Origin: Trichomonas vaginalis G3
Lineage: Eukaryota > Parabasalia > Trichomonadida > Trichomonadidae
DNA length: 64,000 nt
Direction of reading: 5' to 3'
Assembly: GCF_026262505.1 (NCBI RefSeq)
Contig: NC_067205.1
Span: forward strand, 17,484,001 to 17,548,000
The notes under the pieces were generated by a model. It did no database searches, was not told where the DNA came from, and saw nothing but the letters and a program-made list of their open reading frames with translations. Shown here one piece after another: positions 1 through 11,075 of the stretch. Each line of letters begins with the position of its first letter. The first letter of the stretch is position 1. A program made the position numbers and the translations under genes.

Positions 1-2
1 AC

Positions 3-872
3 ATGTACTGCTTCAGCAACTGTAAATCTCTTGAAAGAGTCAACATTCCTTCGACGCTCAAATACATTGGCATATATGCATTCTCTAACAGTCTTATCTC
101 ACAAGTCACATTTTCTTCTCCAAGCCAAATGGTCAATCTGAGCAAGTACTCATTCAGCCAGTGCATACATCTTCGTGATATTGTTGGCACCCCAGACACT
201 ATCAAGAACATCGAATCTAACTGCTTCGAGTCAACACTGATCACATCATTTGATGTTCCTATCTCAACTACATCCATCGGCAACTATGCATTCCGAGGAT
301 GCTCCGAGATGACGGTCTTCAGAATTCCATCTCGCTGCTTGCTTCAAACTATCGGTAACTACATCTTCGACGGCTGCGTTTCTCTGAGCAAGATCGAATG
401 TCCAGACAGTGACTTCTTCGTCATCGATAACGGAGCTCTTTTCAACAAGGACAGGAGCAACTTGATCTGCTTCCCACCTGCATCTTCTATCACATTCTTC
501 TGTTTCTCACAGAATGTGAAGAGTGTCTCATCTAGTGCATTCTATGGCTGCAAGAGCCTTGTTGGCATCATGATTCCAGATAACTCTATCACTACCATTG
601 GTCACTCAGCGTTTGCATATTGCACATCTCTCAAGTACATCAACATCCCTCTTTGTGTTAAGAACATTGATCAAAATGTTTTCACAGGTTGCAACAACCT
701 TCACTGCGGTATTGTTGTCCAGAACACTAGTATTTCATTCCGTTACTCTCTCGTCACGAACAGTGGTCTTAGTCTCACATCGATGAAAGACTGTGGTCTT
801 ATCACATGCAAACATGTTAATTACCAGACACCTGTTTCTACTTCTTATCTATATGTTTTTATATTAATGTAA
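3..872 (+). CDS. BspA-like leucine-rich-repeat protein, 5' end cut by window
   Basis: This is a surface-type protein made of LRR_5 (BspA-like) repeats of about 23 residues. Each repeat carries the pattern I-x-x-x-A/C-F-x-x-C/S-x-x-L followed by an I-x-I/F-P strand; examples are YAFRGCSEMTVFRIP and SAFYGCKSLVGIMIP. The frame is open from the first bases, so the real start probably lies upstream. The C-terminus (from about residue 235) leaves the repeats in the way other BspA-like proteins of trichomonads do. No membrane anchor is visible. In this family the proteins are thought to sit on or leave the cell surface. Codon choice is richer in C-ending codons than in the second BspA gene at 31548, so the two copies have different histories. 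The family is confident; adhesion is inferred from the family. Confidence 0.85.
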   Translation: MYCFSNCKSLERVNIPSTLKYIGIYAFSNSLISQVTFSSPSQMVNLSKYSFSQCIHLRDIVGTPDTIKNIESNCFESTLITSFDVPISTTSIGNYAFRGCSEMTVFRIPSRCLLQTIGNYIFDGCVSLSKIECPDSDFFVIDNGALFNKDRSNLICFPPASSITFFCFSQNVKSVSSSAFYGCKSLVGIMIPDNSITTIGHSAFAYCTSLKYINIPLCVKNIDQNVFTGCNNLHCGIVVQNTSISFRYSLVTNSGLSLTSMKDCGLITCKHVNYQTPVSTSYLYVFILM

Positions 873-1084
873 ATTTTCATGTATAACTATCATTCATTTC
901 TATAACATTTATGATATTTTTTTTAATCTAGTTGTTGTGGACTAGCTTAACTTATAATAATTAATGTATTAGAATTGCATGAATTTATGAGGTCAAGTTT
1001 TAATAAGTTCGTTTTTGAGCTCTAAATAAAAATATTTGTTGAATCTTGACAATAAAGTTTCAATATAATCTTTAATAATGATTT

Positions 1085-2149
1085 TTATTGATATGGAGAT
1101 GCTGGATCAAGTGGAGCGGAATAAATTGGAGCTTGCTGTTGTTGGTATGTTTGCGGCTGATTTGGAGGATAACCTTGATTAGGATAAACACCAGCCGGTT
1201 GAGCAAAGTCAGCATTATTATTGTCATATTTCTTGATCTTCTTGGATGAACTGGATGGGCTTGAAGAGCTGGATTTGTGGTGCTTACGAACCTTAATGAA
1301 AACAATTACAACGACAATGATTACAATGATAATAATTGCTACAACAATTCCAGCAATTATACCAACTGTTTTAGAATTAGTTTTTTCTTTTGTAATTCGT
1401 GGGAAGTAGCGATAACTGCCAGTATCACCGGCTAAACCATTTAAAAAATAGCTAAAAACGTAATCTGAATTTTCTCCATCAATAATGTAAGATAAATCAT
1501 CTTTTTGGCTTTTTTTGGTTTGAATTAAAGCTGTTGCATCCTTAGTCATATCTTGAGAGAACACAGTCCAAAAAGATCCATTTATTTGAGCCTTTTCAAT
1601 AACTTTTCCATCAGGTGATATTACATTATTTATTTTATCTGATTCGAAAGAAGCTTCACCATCATAAACTGCAACAAAAACAGCATAAGTTGCTGAATAG
1701 CTCTTTACAGGTTGAATTTCAACATATTTGTTTCCGGTTATAACAATACCATGATCAAATTTCCCTGAGGTAAATAGAATCATATGAACATATGTTGTTT
1801 GACTTGCCTTTATCTCTAATAATGCTCGACTAAGAGCATTAACTGCAGCAGTTTTTCCTCCGATTGAAACTCCGTATTTTGAAGAACCAATCCATCAACT
1901 CCGTCGAATTTTGTAAAAACTATAACAGTAAGTCTTTAATGAAGCAACTTTTGTGACTGGACCAGGAATAAGTACACTGCTTATTTGTTCATATGAAAGT
2001 GATGAAAAAACAAAGAAATATTCATAACCTTCGACCTTTTCCAAATTAAAATTAACTTCTGTCCCATATTTATCAGATACTCTGAGTGTGAAATAACCAG
2101 GACCTGAAATGGTCATAACGTTTATTAAGGATATTAGAAGGGAAAACAT
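1085..2149 (-). pseudogene. Type I membrane protein with Pro/Gln-rich tail, in-frame stop
   Basis: One frame of 355 codons runs from an ATG at 2149 to a stop at 1085, interrupted by a single TGA at 1895-1897. The N-terminus (MFSLLISLINVMTIS) looks like a signal peptide. A long extracellular part follows. A hydrophobic helix (VGIIAGIVVAIIIIVIIVVV) lies about 95 residues before the end, followed by a basic stop-transfer patch, a serine-rich stretch and a tail rich in P, Q, Y and N (YPNQGYPPNQPQTY). Such tails are common on trichomonad surface proteins and may bind trafficking partners; that is inference. I do not recognise the extracellular domain. Coding quality is equally good on both sides of the TGA, so the gene is either recently inactivated, read through, or carries an assembly error. 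Confidence 0.6.
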
Positions 2150-2756
2150 AAATTTAGCTAATAATGAATAAATTTAAAATAATTAATTTGGAGGGAAAAC
2201 CGTTGCAAACTATCAAAACTCAAGATTAACATAGATTGAACATTTTAAATATCTTTTGATATATCAACGTATGAATTGAGCAGGTGTAAACATTTGAATT
2301 TTTCATCGAAAATAAACCCAAATTTTACATGGCAATGAGAAGTAATCCCACTTCGAATTTTGATCCTAACTATGAAATTTGGTGTGAGCAAATAGAATCT
2401 GGTGGCTGCTTCGACCACTATTTCGAAATTTGCTAATAATATTGCCTTGTGTACATAAAATATATCTTATCTTTATTTGTTGTGTAATTCTTAAGATCGG
2501 AATTCGGTATAACTTATAAGATTCGGAATAAACTCTAAATCTGATAATCAATACGTTATCGATCTGAGCACATTGTGTATTTGGAAGGTAAATTCAAGTA
2601 TTTTGGATTTGTCAAAACTAACTTTATTGTTGCACAAATATAACTATGTACATATTGAAATTATCAACAAAAATATCAAAAAAATAAGGAAATGTACTGA
2701 TAGAATGATAGTTTTTATTAATTATCTAATATAACATATAAAATGGATGCTTATTT
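2150..2756. other. Intergenic, nothing recognised
   Basis: About 600 bp of AT-rich DNA lies between two genes that both read leftward. I see no coding frame, repeat or RNA gene here. Short open frames in it are compositional. Confidence 0.6.
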
Positions 2757-4760
2757 TCATGGGTTTGCTGGAAATTTCTCATCATAGGGATTTGTCAACG
2801 GATCTTGGTTATCTATTTCTTCTTTTCCAGGTTGTGAATCTTCTATATATCTTTTATATATGTATTCGCCTATAAGAATAACAAAAATTAAAATATTCAT
2901 ATAAAAGATATTGGAGCGAATTAATGAATTGACTTTGCCACAAATCACAATGAGAACAACAAGTACAAGCTCTACAAATGTGGGTGGAATTGAAACAAGT
3001 ACAATATCTAATACTTGTTTCTTCTTTTCATACAAATATGAGAATAATGTTCCAACGGGGAGAACAAGCAATGAAATATATATCAACCAGATCATATAGT
3101 TCAATGAATAAATTCTCCACTCATTTTCATAATATAATCCAGTTCCATAGAGAGTGCAATACCAATCATCGATCAAAAGTCTAAACATTGGTAAATAAAA
3201 GGTCCAAATGGTTAATATGATTAAGTAACTATATGAGATTAGAGGAATTCTTCTAAATTTTGTAAAATAATCTAAAATGCTTAACAAAATTAGTCTCTGA
3301 TAGCTAATCTCGCTTTCTGTCTGATCATTATCATATGAATTGAGAATTGCTTCTACCTTTGGCAGCTTCCAAAGTGGAATAATTCTAATGAATGCCATTA
3401 CTGAGAAGAAGATGATTAGGCACTGAACACCATATGGTTGAATTATAGAAGCAAATGTTTGAAAGCCATCAGCATAAACAAGAGGATTCTTTTCGTAATG
3501 AGATGGAATTTCATCTCCAATATAATAATTTTGGATGTAGTTTGCTCCTATTACTTCTATTGTATGATACCCATCTTCTAACTTGATCCTTTTTGTAAAT
3601 AATGTCACATTATTTTTCAAAACCTTACTTAATTTCAGCTGAACAATTTCTTTGTTGTCAATTTTAATATTTACAGGCTTTGAATTATCACCAAAAATCA
3701 AAACCTTGATTTTGCAATCTTTTTGATTAAAAATTGATTTTGATGTCAATGAATTTACATTAATAGGGTATGTAATAAGAGCTTGGTACTCATTTGCTGG
3801 ATCAATAGTATGAACTGCGATGTTTCCATTGTCAATTGTCAAAACTGTGACATTTCGTGTATTAATTGGAGAAGTTGTAATGACTTCAAGGTTTCCATTG
3901 TTTCTATTTATAACTTGTGATTGTTGATGTAAATGTCCGGTGAGTATTACATCGTAGTTTGCAGAAACTTCTTTGTAATTTTTATGATTTGTCCTAGTTC
4001 TGCCCGACCATAAAGTAAATACTGGAAAGTGGTTAACAAGAATGTTAATAGCTTCTTGATCGTAACTCTTCTCTACTTTTTCTAATAGTCTGTCATCAAT
4101 TTGCGGCATAATTCCGAAAGGACCTGGAGCTGCTGGTGGTTTCATAGGATTGCATACTACAACATTGATAGGAGCTCCTGATTTATTTAATTTGTATGTT
4201 TGGAGATCAAACGGAGTTTCATCTTTTAAGAAAAATCTTCTAAAATAATTTTTCTCAGGTGTATCATCAGAGACACCAAAAACATCATGATTTCCTGCAC
4301 TAAATATCATTTGCGCTGAAGAATTAGTAATTCCTGAATCAGAGAAAACCTTTGCTAATTGTTCCCAATTTTCTTGATATTGTATGTGGTATGATAAAGT
4401 ACTCGAAGCATTATTTCCTTCTACTAAATCTCCAGAGAATATTATTGTATCTGGATTCAAATGTTTTAATACAATTGAAAGGTATTTTCTGATATTCTCT
4501 GTTTCTTTATCAATGTGAGAGACATGTAAATCTGAAAGCTGTACAATATATGCTGGATCTTCAGTTTGGCTAAAATGTGTTGGATATACACTTGAAAATG
4601 TATCAATTAAATCATTTTTATAGCGGAAAGACAAACATATAGCAATAATGATATATGATGCAAGAGGGACTAGATAATGGCTAGAAAACCTCTTCACAAC
4701 ACATCTAATTTCCATGATATAAATAATATTTTTGATTTTAGATAAATTTTCGGAATCCAT
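2757..4760 (-). CDS. Membrane-bound metallophosphoesterase (TMEM62-like)
   Basis: This 667-residue protein is a calcineurin-type metallophosphoesterase fused to a multispan membrane region. The metal-binding motifs appear in order: SDLHVSH (D77, H79), SGDLVEG (G110-D111), AGNHD (156-159), NHFP (H244) and TGHLHQ (275-278). A membrane helix near residues 28-45 precedes the catalytic domain. A beta-rich stretch follows it, and then about five hydrophobic segments (roughly 430-450, 500-520, 545-570, 585-605, 615-635). This order matches TMEM62-like proteins of other eukaryotes, whose substrate is not known to me. A second in-frame Met at residue 16 (MEIRCVV) is an alternative start. All catalytic residues are present and the frame is uninterrupted, so this is a functional-looking host gene. 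Confidence 0.85.
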   Translation of the reverse strand: MDSENLSKIKNIIYIMEIRCVVKRFSSHYLVPLASYIIIAICLSFRYKNDLIDTFSSVYPTHFSQTEDPAYIVQLSDLHVSHIDKETENIRKYLSIVLKHLNPDTIIFSGDLVEGNNASSTLSYHIQYQENWEQLAKVFSDSGITNSSAQMIFSAGNHDVFGVSDDTPEKNYFRRFFLKDETPFDLQTYKLNKSGAPINVVVCNPMKPPAAPGPFGIMPQIDDRLLEKVEKSYDQEAINILVNHFPVFTLWSGRTRTNHKNYKEVSANYDVILTGHLHQQSQVINRNNGNLEVITTSPINTRNVTVLTIDNGNIAVHTIDPANEYQALITYPINVNSLTSKSIFNQKDCKIKVLIFGDNSKPVNIKIDNKEIVQLKLSKVLKNNVTLFTKRIKLEDGYHTIEVIGANYIQNYYIGDEIPSHYEKNPLVYADGFQTFASIIQPYGVQCLIIFFSVMAFIRIIPLWKLPKVEAILNSYDNDQTESEISYQRLILLSILDYFTKFRRIPLISYSYLIILTIWTFYLPMFRLLIDDWYCTLYGTGLYYENEWRIYSLNYMIWLIYISLLVLPVGTLFSYLYEKKKQVLDIVLVSIPPTFVELVLVVLIVICGKVNSLIRSNIFYMNILIFVILIGEYIYKRYIEDSQPGKEEIDNQDPLTNPYDEKFPANP

Positions 4761-4869
4761 TCAAATCGATTTTGAGAAATTTACTTGTTCGTTTAGTGAT
4801 GTTTATGATGAAAAATAATTCTTTGAGTAATTACCATGCAATTATATTCAAAATCAAATTGAATGAATC

Positions 4870-5518
4870 GGGAACAGGACAAATTTGCCACACGGCACTT
4901 TTTTTAAAAAAATTAATGGAGCGGAGCGATACTCTGCTGCAGGAGCCCCAAGGCTCCCAATCATTACGAAAGGGAGCCTCAGGGCTCTTGAGAATCCATC
5001 AGCAGAGGCCTTTTCATTTGGCCTCTGCTGATCAAAGATTCGGCGAAGCCATTCTTCGTCTCAGGAGCCCCAAGGCTCCCAATCATTACGAAAGGGAGCC
5101 TCGGGGCTCCTGAGAAACCTCTTTGAGAAGGTTTTCTTTAAGAAAACCTTCTCAAAGATGATTGTCAGCATTCACTCAAAATCTACCAAGAGTTTCAAAG
5201 TTTCAAATCTATCTGAAATGAAGCTTTGAATCTCTTGTATATCTAATTGTAGAGGTACCTTTTCAAAATGTCTTCTATTGATTAAATTTAATCAGTAAAA
5301 GTCATTTTGAAAAGGTACATCTCTATAATTGCTATTGAGCATTCACTCTTGGAACCTTGGAGCTCTTGTGTAGTGCATGAAAACTCCAAGATTCTAGCAT
5401 AAAACATATATCATAGACATAATTTCTTCAAATATAATTTAAGGTTATTTTTAAAAAATGAGAAAAGCGTAATTTAAGGTTATTGAAAAGTGACGGTTGG
5501 CAAATTTGTCCCGCACTC
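4870..5518. mobile_element. Non-autonomous DNA transposon (Mutator-like MITE)
   Basis: The 649-bp element is flanked by the direct repeat GAATGAATC at 4861-4869 and 5519-5527, a 9-bp target duplication typical of Mutator-like transposons. Its ends are imperfect inverted repeats of about 33 bp sharing the core GGACAAATTTGCCA. There is no transposase frame. The interior is GC-richer than its surroundings and full of nested palindromes: two copies of a hairpin made of GGAGCCCCAAGGCTCC-like arms (about 4940-4990 and 5063-5112), one with CAGCAGAGGCC arms (4999-5030), one with GAGAAGGTTTTC arms (5125-5154), and a longer pair of arms around 5256-5320. MULEs are known from Trichomonas vaginalis; the assignment here rests on the duplication length and the termini. 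Confidence 0.7.
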
Positions 5519-5527
5519 GAATGAATC

Positions 5528-7913
5528 TCGAATATTTTTTGTGAAGTTTTTCTATCAAATCACTCCCAAGGAATAATATAATCAAAAAGTGTGCTGGTAT
5601 GGAATCAAATGCAATTAAATAAGGTATAAGTTTAATTAAGATAGAATAAGATTTCCGGTGTGTCAAGAAAAATTTTTTTGGAACTACTTTAAGACAAACA
5701 GACATGATTCTTTGATAAAGTATTGTATCTTTATTCAACTATTCTTAGACAAATTCCACAAAAATCTAAGATTTTTACTGGAAAATTAAAATTAAGAAGT
5801 TGAAAGCTTTGATGAACAATCATCAATATAAGGAAGTTTAATTTGTTATTATTCTTTAATCATATATTCATGTTTATTGCACTTATCAATTTCTATGTCT
5901 AAACAGTTGATGTAATCAGTTTGAACCTATTTTAATGCTTACATATATGTGTCAAATCTTTTAAAGGGAAAATATCATATTTATCCATATTATTAGATAT
6001 GATTTAGCAAATTGTTCTAAGAATATTATGAAATCTTAGACAATTTTGGACTAGTAGCTTGTCACGATATTGTGACTGAACTACGATAATCCAAAATAAA
6101 TTTTCGAAATATTTGGTAAAAAAAATTCCTCTTGGAAAAAGTTTCTGTATTTGAGTATGTAAGGAAGTCAATTTGGAAAATTGTTTTCACTTTAGGAGAA
6201 TATAATTTTCCATTTGGAAAATTTAAAAAGTGAGACGCGCAGGATTCGAACTTTTTTAAAAGTTGATTTAAATGAATTTTAGTGTGGAATATAAGGATAA
6301 TATCATATTTAAAATAAGAATATACTAGTTTAGGTGGTATTATTTTTTTCGATAAATTTGAGAGTATGTACGTTTAGGGCATGAAAAGTGTCAATTCGCT
6401 CAGCGAAAGCTGAGCTAGCTTCGTTCTCGAAAGAATAAGGAAGGAGTGAAGGAGAATGATACAGAAGTTGACACATTCATATCATTTCAACAAATTTTGA
6501 TCAAATTGAAATTCAATAAAATTCAATTCAATTCATATCCTTCAGTCAGTACATTGATATCCTTCTGCATCACAATGATAACTCGGGCATCAATAGTTCT
6601 ACAACTAACTCAGAAAAAACAAGATTATTACTTCCTGCTTACAGCTTTTAAAAAGTTTCGATGATAAAAATCACTCTACTCTCGTTTATCGACATATGGT
6701 GATAGTAGGTAAACATATTCTTATCGATATTAATAAAAATATTTGTACGAAAATCTTATCCAATTAGAGAGTTATTCATAAAGTATATGATAATTATAAT
6801 TACTTTATCTTTGTTTTATCTTTGAATAAACAATTTAATTTAAATTGAATAATATTTTTTGGTTGAAAGACACGAAACTTAGTTGAGTTTGTATTATTTT
6901 TATCGTTTAATTCATCGTATCAGTGAGTGATCCAGATATTTAAGATATTTAGAAAAAAAATTATTAATTTGATTAACAAATTTTAATCAAAATAGCAAAA
7001 ATCTATTTGATAGCTGTAAACAAACAATAATTTTTATTTCAAGCAAAATCACTTATTTTCATCTAAACGTATAAAATTGTCAATTTTATGAAAATAAATT
7101 GAAAATCTCATGAAATGTAAAGGAGAGTAATATTTTTCAATTTTCTTTTTTTCTTTGTCTCAAATATTTTCTGTTGGGAATTTTCTTGTTATCAAAAAAT
7201 AATTTTAATATTTGTTTATTTCATTACATACAATAAAATTTTAAAAACTCTATTTCTTCTCAAGAAAATTTTTTCCTTCATATGAAGAAACATTTTGTTC
7301 TCCATTTGATACTGAGTCTAAATCTCGATTTTTGAATTTTCTTCTTTCCAAATTTCTTTTTTCCAAATTAGAAGTTTAATTCAAATTTTCAATAGTTTAT
7401 ATATTTTCTCAAACCGTCTCAGATTTTCTCACTTTTTAGGGATTTTCTCTCAAAATATACAAAAATAGTAATATCAATACATGTGTCTAATATACTTTAA
7501 AACCATCGTGACAAAATTCAAAAACGAAGAGTTCTTCTCTCCAAATTTTTTTCAAAATCAAAAAAATGAGATAAAAAAATACGTTTGGAAAATTCATTTT
7601 TAGCATTTTAGGAATTTTCTCACTTTTCTTCCAAATTGACATCCTTAGAGTATGTTATTTGGTTTAATCATACATCCAAAATTCATATTACTCATGGAGT
7701 TAAACTTATCGCTTTGTTGGTCTGAGTTTTTCACTTGTAAAAAAAAATTTTACTTTATATAGTATGGTAAGATTAACTCAAACTTGTTATATTATAAGTG
7801 TCTGATGAAATTGAAATTGAACAATTGGCAGATATTTTACATGCCAAAAAAGGTTTATTGCGTTTCATTTGGTAAATGTTGAATATTAAACCACATATTT
7901 TAAATGTTAACTT
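5528..7913. other. Long AT-rich intergenic stretch
   Basis: About 2.4 kb contains no convincing coding sequence. It is dominated by A/T runs and TTTTC- or AAATTTT-type low-complexity DNA, especially 7080-7640. Only the hairpin at 6398-6415 stands out. The open frames here are short, lack codon bias and show no recognisable domain. Confidence 0.55.
6398..6415. other. Perfect 7-bp hairpin with GAAA loop
   Basis: GCTCAGC and GCTGAGC form a perfect stem closed by GAAA, a tetraloop of the GNRA class that is stable in RNA. It stands alone in AT-rich intergenic DNA. It could be a decayed hairpin repeat of the kind seen in the transposon at 4870 or part of an unknown transcript; nothing decides between these. 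Confidence 0.4.
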
Positions 7914-7922
7914 TATAAACGC

Positions 7923-9506
7923 AAAGGTACATTCACTATTTTTGACAAAATTTTAAATTTTCATGGGGTTGTAAATCTTATAATAACTAGATGAATAAGG
8001 AATAAATCCCAATATGATGTGCATCATTATATTAAACACTATATGTAAGCCTTGTAATTCTATTAACACTTATGAAGATCTATAGTATTTGAGCAGATAA
8101 ATTTGATAATTTCCAAAACTCTTATATTTCAAAATTAAAGTGTGCGAATGCATTTAAATGAGAGCAAAAAGAGAATGATGCTGTGAAAACTAGGTGTTAA
8201 TTTCCAATTATTTCGCATCACAAGAACTACCCAGTAAATTCGGCTATCTTTCTTTGCAATTATTTTCTATTTTACATATATTATAATGGTTAGGGTTTGA
8301 AGAAAAGTTACTAGAGAATTATTGATTTTTGAAATAATGCAGAATTTTACTTGAAGAAATCATTAATTTATGAGCTCCAAATTGCTAACCATGACGAAGA
8401 ATCATTAAATTTGCTACAATTAAATACATTTATTGCCGAATTAAGATTATTGAAATTAAAAGTTTGAAATATTGCCTTTTTGAATAAAAATTTAAATTTG
8501 ATTATATAATCATGATAATATATTATTGAAATTAAAAGAAAATATTTTAAACCATTCAAATATTTTGAATGTCTTATCAATTTAAAATATTAAAAGATAG
8601 CTTGATTTTATCATCATTAGTTGTTATCAAAGTTTTCTTCTTTTGATGAACAACAGTAAATGATTTGTTAATACATTGTCTTCCTTTTTCGCAGCAAAAT
8701 CAAAAGTTATGATGATAATCTTGTACTCAATTTTGAAACTCTCTGATTTACAAGTAAGCATTCCTTTGGAAAAGCAGTCCTATTCTGTTTTCAAGATATT
8801 TTAAAGCCCCTATTTCATACAATGTGCAGATCTATTCGAAATTGCAAGAACTCTCAAGAAAAAATGCAGCAGCAAAGAAGATTCCAAAGTTTCTAGCATC
8901 AAAAATTTACAACCTTAATACAACAGTTAAAGAGAAGCTCGAAAAGAAAATATTTAACCATAAAGCTGGAAACCATTCGATATCTACTATTGGATCTAAT
9001 AAAAAGTTAATTATAACATATTTAACATGCTATTTGCTGACTCTGTTCCATTATATTACCATATATATCTTTTTGAAATCTAAAAAAATTTTACGATTTT
9101 AACCATGTGTTGTTGAAATCATATATCAATCTTAGCTAAAGTATAGTTTATTAGTCTGTCACCAACTAATGTATGAATTTTCAAAAATGTCAAATATGTT
9201 CATTTTTTCCGTATATTCAGCCATAATTTCATGTATTTATACTATTCAACTATTATTTAATATTTTTATCGATTTAAATATATGATGAGATGCTTAGTTC
9301 TCCCGGAAAACGATTTTTAATCACAATTTTAACTTTCCAAAAAAATTCGAAAATAAAAATTCCTCTCAATTTTCTAAATTTTCTAACTAGCCAAATCTCT
9401 AGCCAAATTTTTTTGGCCCGTATAAATATTGTTAGGCACTATATAGGGATGCTATTTATCCTATTTTCATCCCATTTTACTGTTATCGCCTAGTGAATGT
9501 ACCTTT
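7923..9506. mobile_element. Non-autonomous DNA transposon, 1.6 kb, with 8-9 bp duplication
   Basis: The perfect 16-bp inverted ends AAAGGTACATTCACTA lie at 7923-7938 and 9491-9506 and point inward. The flanking DNA repeats as ATAAACGC on both sides (7915-7922 and 9507-9514); a preceding T makes 9 bp possible. This is the signature of a Mutator-like insertion. The 1.58 kb interior has no intact transposase. Two short open frames (8368-8580 minus and 8824-9102 plus) show no recognisable domain and are treated as chance or as remains of captured sequence. The element ends just before the lipase gene that starts at 9586. Confidence 0.65.
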
Positions 9507-9585
9507 ATAAACGCATATCAAAGTGAATCAGAATGCTCTCAAATTTTGAATTGCTTTGAATTGATATGAGGATTTCATTTTTTTA

Positions 9586-10391
9586 ATGAGTTTCCTAGAT
9601 AATTTAACAATTAATTTGCTGAACAGATCCGCAGATATGTGTATCTATGCAGTTAGGAATACTTTCCCTAAGGAAAACCTTCAATATGCATTTACAGACA
9701 ACGCATTATACAAACCGAACCATTTTGTTTACAAAGATGGCGAAATTCTATTCGTTGTAACAAGATCAACATCTACTCCTATCGATTGGCAGACAGATTA
9801 TGATAACGAAGAAGTTGATGCAACATTTGGATCAAGAACAATGAAAGCACACCGTGGATTTTACTATTCCGGCTTGACCATCTACAACCATGCAAAGCCT
9901 TACATCCTTAAACATAATGGCCCTGTTATTTTCACAGGTACATCTCTTGGTGGAAGTATGGCAGGAGTTTTAGGCCATATGGCGCTTAGCGATCCAGATA
10001 TGAAGGATCGTAATATCAATGCCATTGGATTTGCCAGTGCACCATCTATGGAATACGTTCCAGAAGAATACAGAAAACATATAATTCTGCTTGCCAATCA
10101 CAATGATATTGTTACAAGAATGAATATACCAAATATGTACGATACTTATCGTGATGCTATTGAAACCGGAACATTTAAAGAAGCTCTTTTGAAAGATTTG
10201 AACGATCATAAGGTAAACAAGACCGTTGGCGTTCATATCTATAACATGACCGTTGATAACATTGATCGCATCACAGAAACAATCTACAATTACCACAAGG
10301 ATAAGAATATCTTCAAAATCAGATATCTTTGGGGAACAGTTTTGCATATTACAGATGAAATAGGTCATCTCAAAGACATGGTTATTAACGC
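9586..10391 (+). pseudogene. Class 3 lipase, catalytic part of a gene split by a Polinton
   Basis: This is an alpha/beta-hydrolase of the fungal class 3 lipase type. The nucleophile elbow is GTSLGGSMA at about residues 117-125, with Ser119 as the expected catalytic residue. A candidate acidic residue is in the ANHNDIVTR segment, and a His-containing VLHITDEIGH lies near residue 255. Class 3 lipases cleave acylglycerols. The native frame ends at 10391, where Polinton 1 begins; the frame then runs 85 bases into the element before stopping at 10476, giving a chimeric tail. The remaining C-terminal part of the gene resumes at 26235. The TAACGC at 10386-10391 is the left copy of the 6-bp target duplication. 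Confidence 0.85.
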
Positions 10392-10596
10392 AGTTAGTAT
10401 ACATATCATGTGTACTGAGGCACTGCGCGCCTCCTTACCCATTATATGTGAATTTGACACTTTACGAAACCGTTAACGTATATTTTACAACACAAACGAC
10501 AACACTAACTTAACCGTAAATATTTACAAAGCCACCAACCACTTCACCTCACTAACGTTTTCACAAACGACTTCACTACTGTAAAAATAAACGTTC

Positions 10597-10923
10597 TCAC
10601 TTACAAAAGTATTGCAACTCCTCCCATTGCTGTGCTTCACACAATACTTCATATTCTTCAGTATCGCTGCTGTCGCTCCAATCGTCAGAGTCAAAGTCAC
10701 TGTCAAAATAAATGTTAGTAAGTTTTGACAAAGCTAATGAAACACGTTTACCGTTTGTATCGTATGCTTGTATAAACTTTCCATTCTTCATTCCTTCATA
10801 AACGCTCAAACTAACTTTACCCTTTCTCCCTCGTATCTGATAGAATGTATTTTCACGAGGAACGAAGAACAAATTCTTGAACTCATGACCGTTGTAGTTT
10901 GTTATCTCAATAGTTTTCGTCAT
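10597..10923 (-). CDS. Terminal-repeat gene of Polinton 1, homologue of an HNH-protein domain
   Basis: This 108-residue acidic-tailed protein is encoded wholly inside the left inverted repeat; an identical copy is at 25698. Residues 4-75 resemble the C-terminal domain (about residues 122-194) of the HNH nuclease at 48219 in Polinton 2: IEITNY aligns with IEITDY, and DTNGKRVSLALSKL aligns with DTDGKCVKILLNKF. The last 35 residues are rich in Asp, Glu and Ser. It could be a DNA-end-binding protein derived from a nuclease accessory domain; that role is inference. An upstream TTTATTTTTATATAA stretch is typical of genes in this element. No database family is recognised. Confidence 0.8.
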   Translation of the reverse strand: MTKTIEITNYNGHEFKNLFFVPRENTFYQIRGRKGKVSLSVYEGMKNGKFIQAYDTNGKRVSLALSKLTNIYFDSDFDSDDWSDSSDTEEYEVLCEAQQWEELQYFCK

Positions 10924-11010
10924 TTATATAAAAATAAAATAAAAAATAAACTTAAAAATTAATGATATCACCACCCTCACACGTATGAAAACATAGCACA
11001 AAAATAAATT

Positions 11011-11066
11011 TAGGTGAAGTGGTGAAATCTCACCTCTTTTTTCACCCGGTTTTTCACCCTGTTGAA
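11011..11066. repeat. TCACC/GGTGA palindrome cluster (left terminal repeat)
   Basis: A GGTGAAGTGGTGAAATCTCACC palindrome (broken here as GGTGAAGTGG and TGAAATCTCACC) is followed by further TTTTTTCACC units. The same arrangement occurs at 20220-20252, 25555-25610, 51916-51966, 53333-53378 and 54372-54427. It sits just downstream of gene 3' ends in most cases, next to a TAAATTTATTTTT or TAAAATATATTTT stretch. Confidence 0.65.
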
Positions 11067-11075
11067 TTCATTGCT

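Noticed and set aside
4772-5113. 113-codon frame across the hairpin-rich transposon
   Set aside because: Its codons come from repeated palindromes and it crosses the transposon boundary.
6230-6260. B-box-like GTTCGAATCC followed by T run on the minus strand, as at a tRNA 3' end
   Set aside because: No acceptor, D or anticodon arm can be drawn upstream; at most a tRNA relic.
8368-9102. Two short frames inside the 1.6-kb DNA transposon
   Set aside because: No domain and no consistent codon use; treated as transposon filler.
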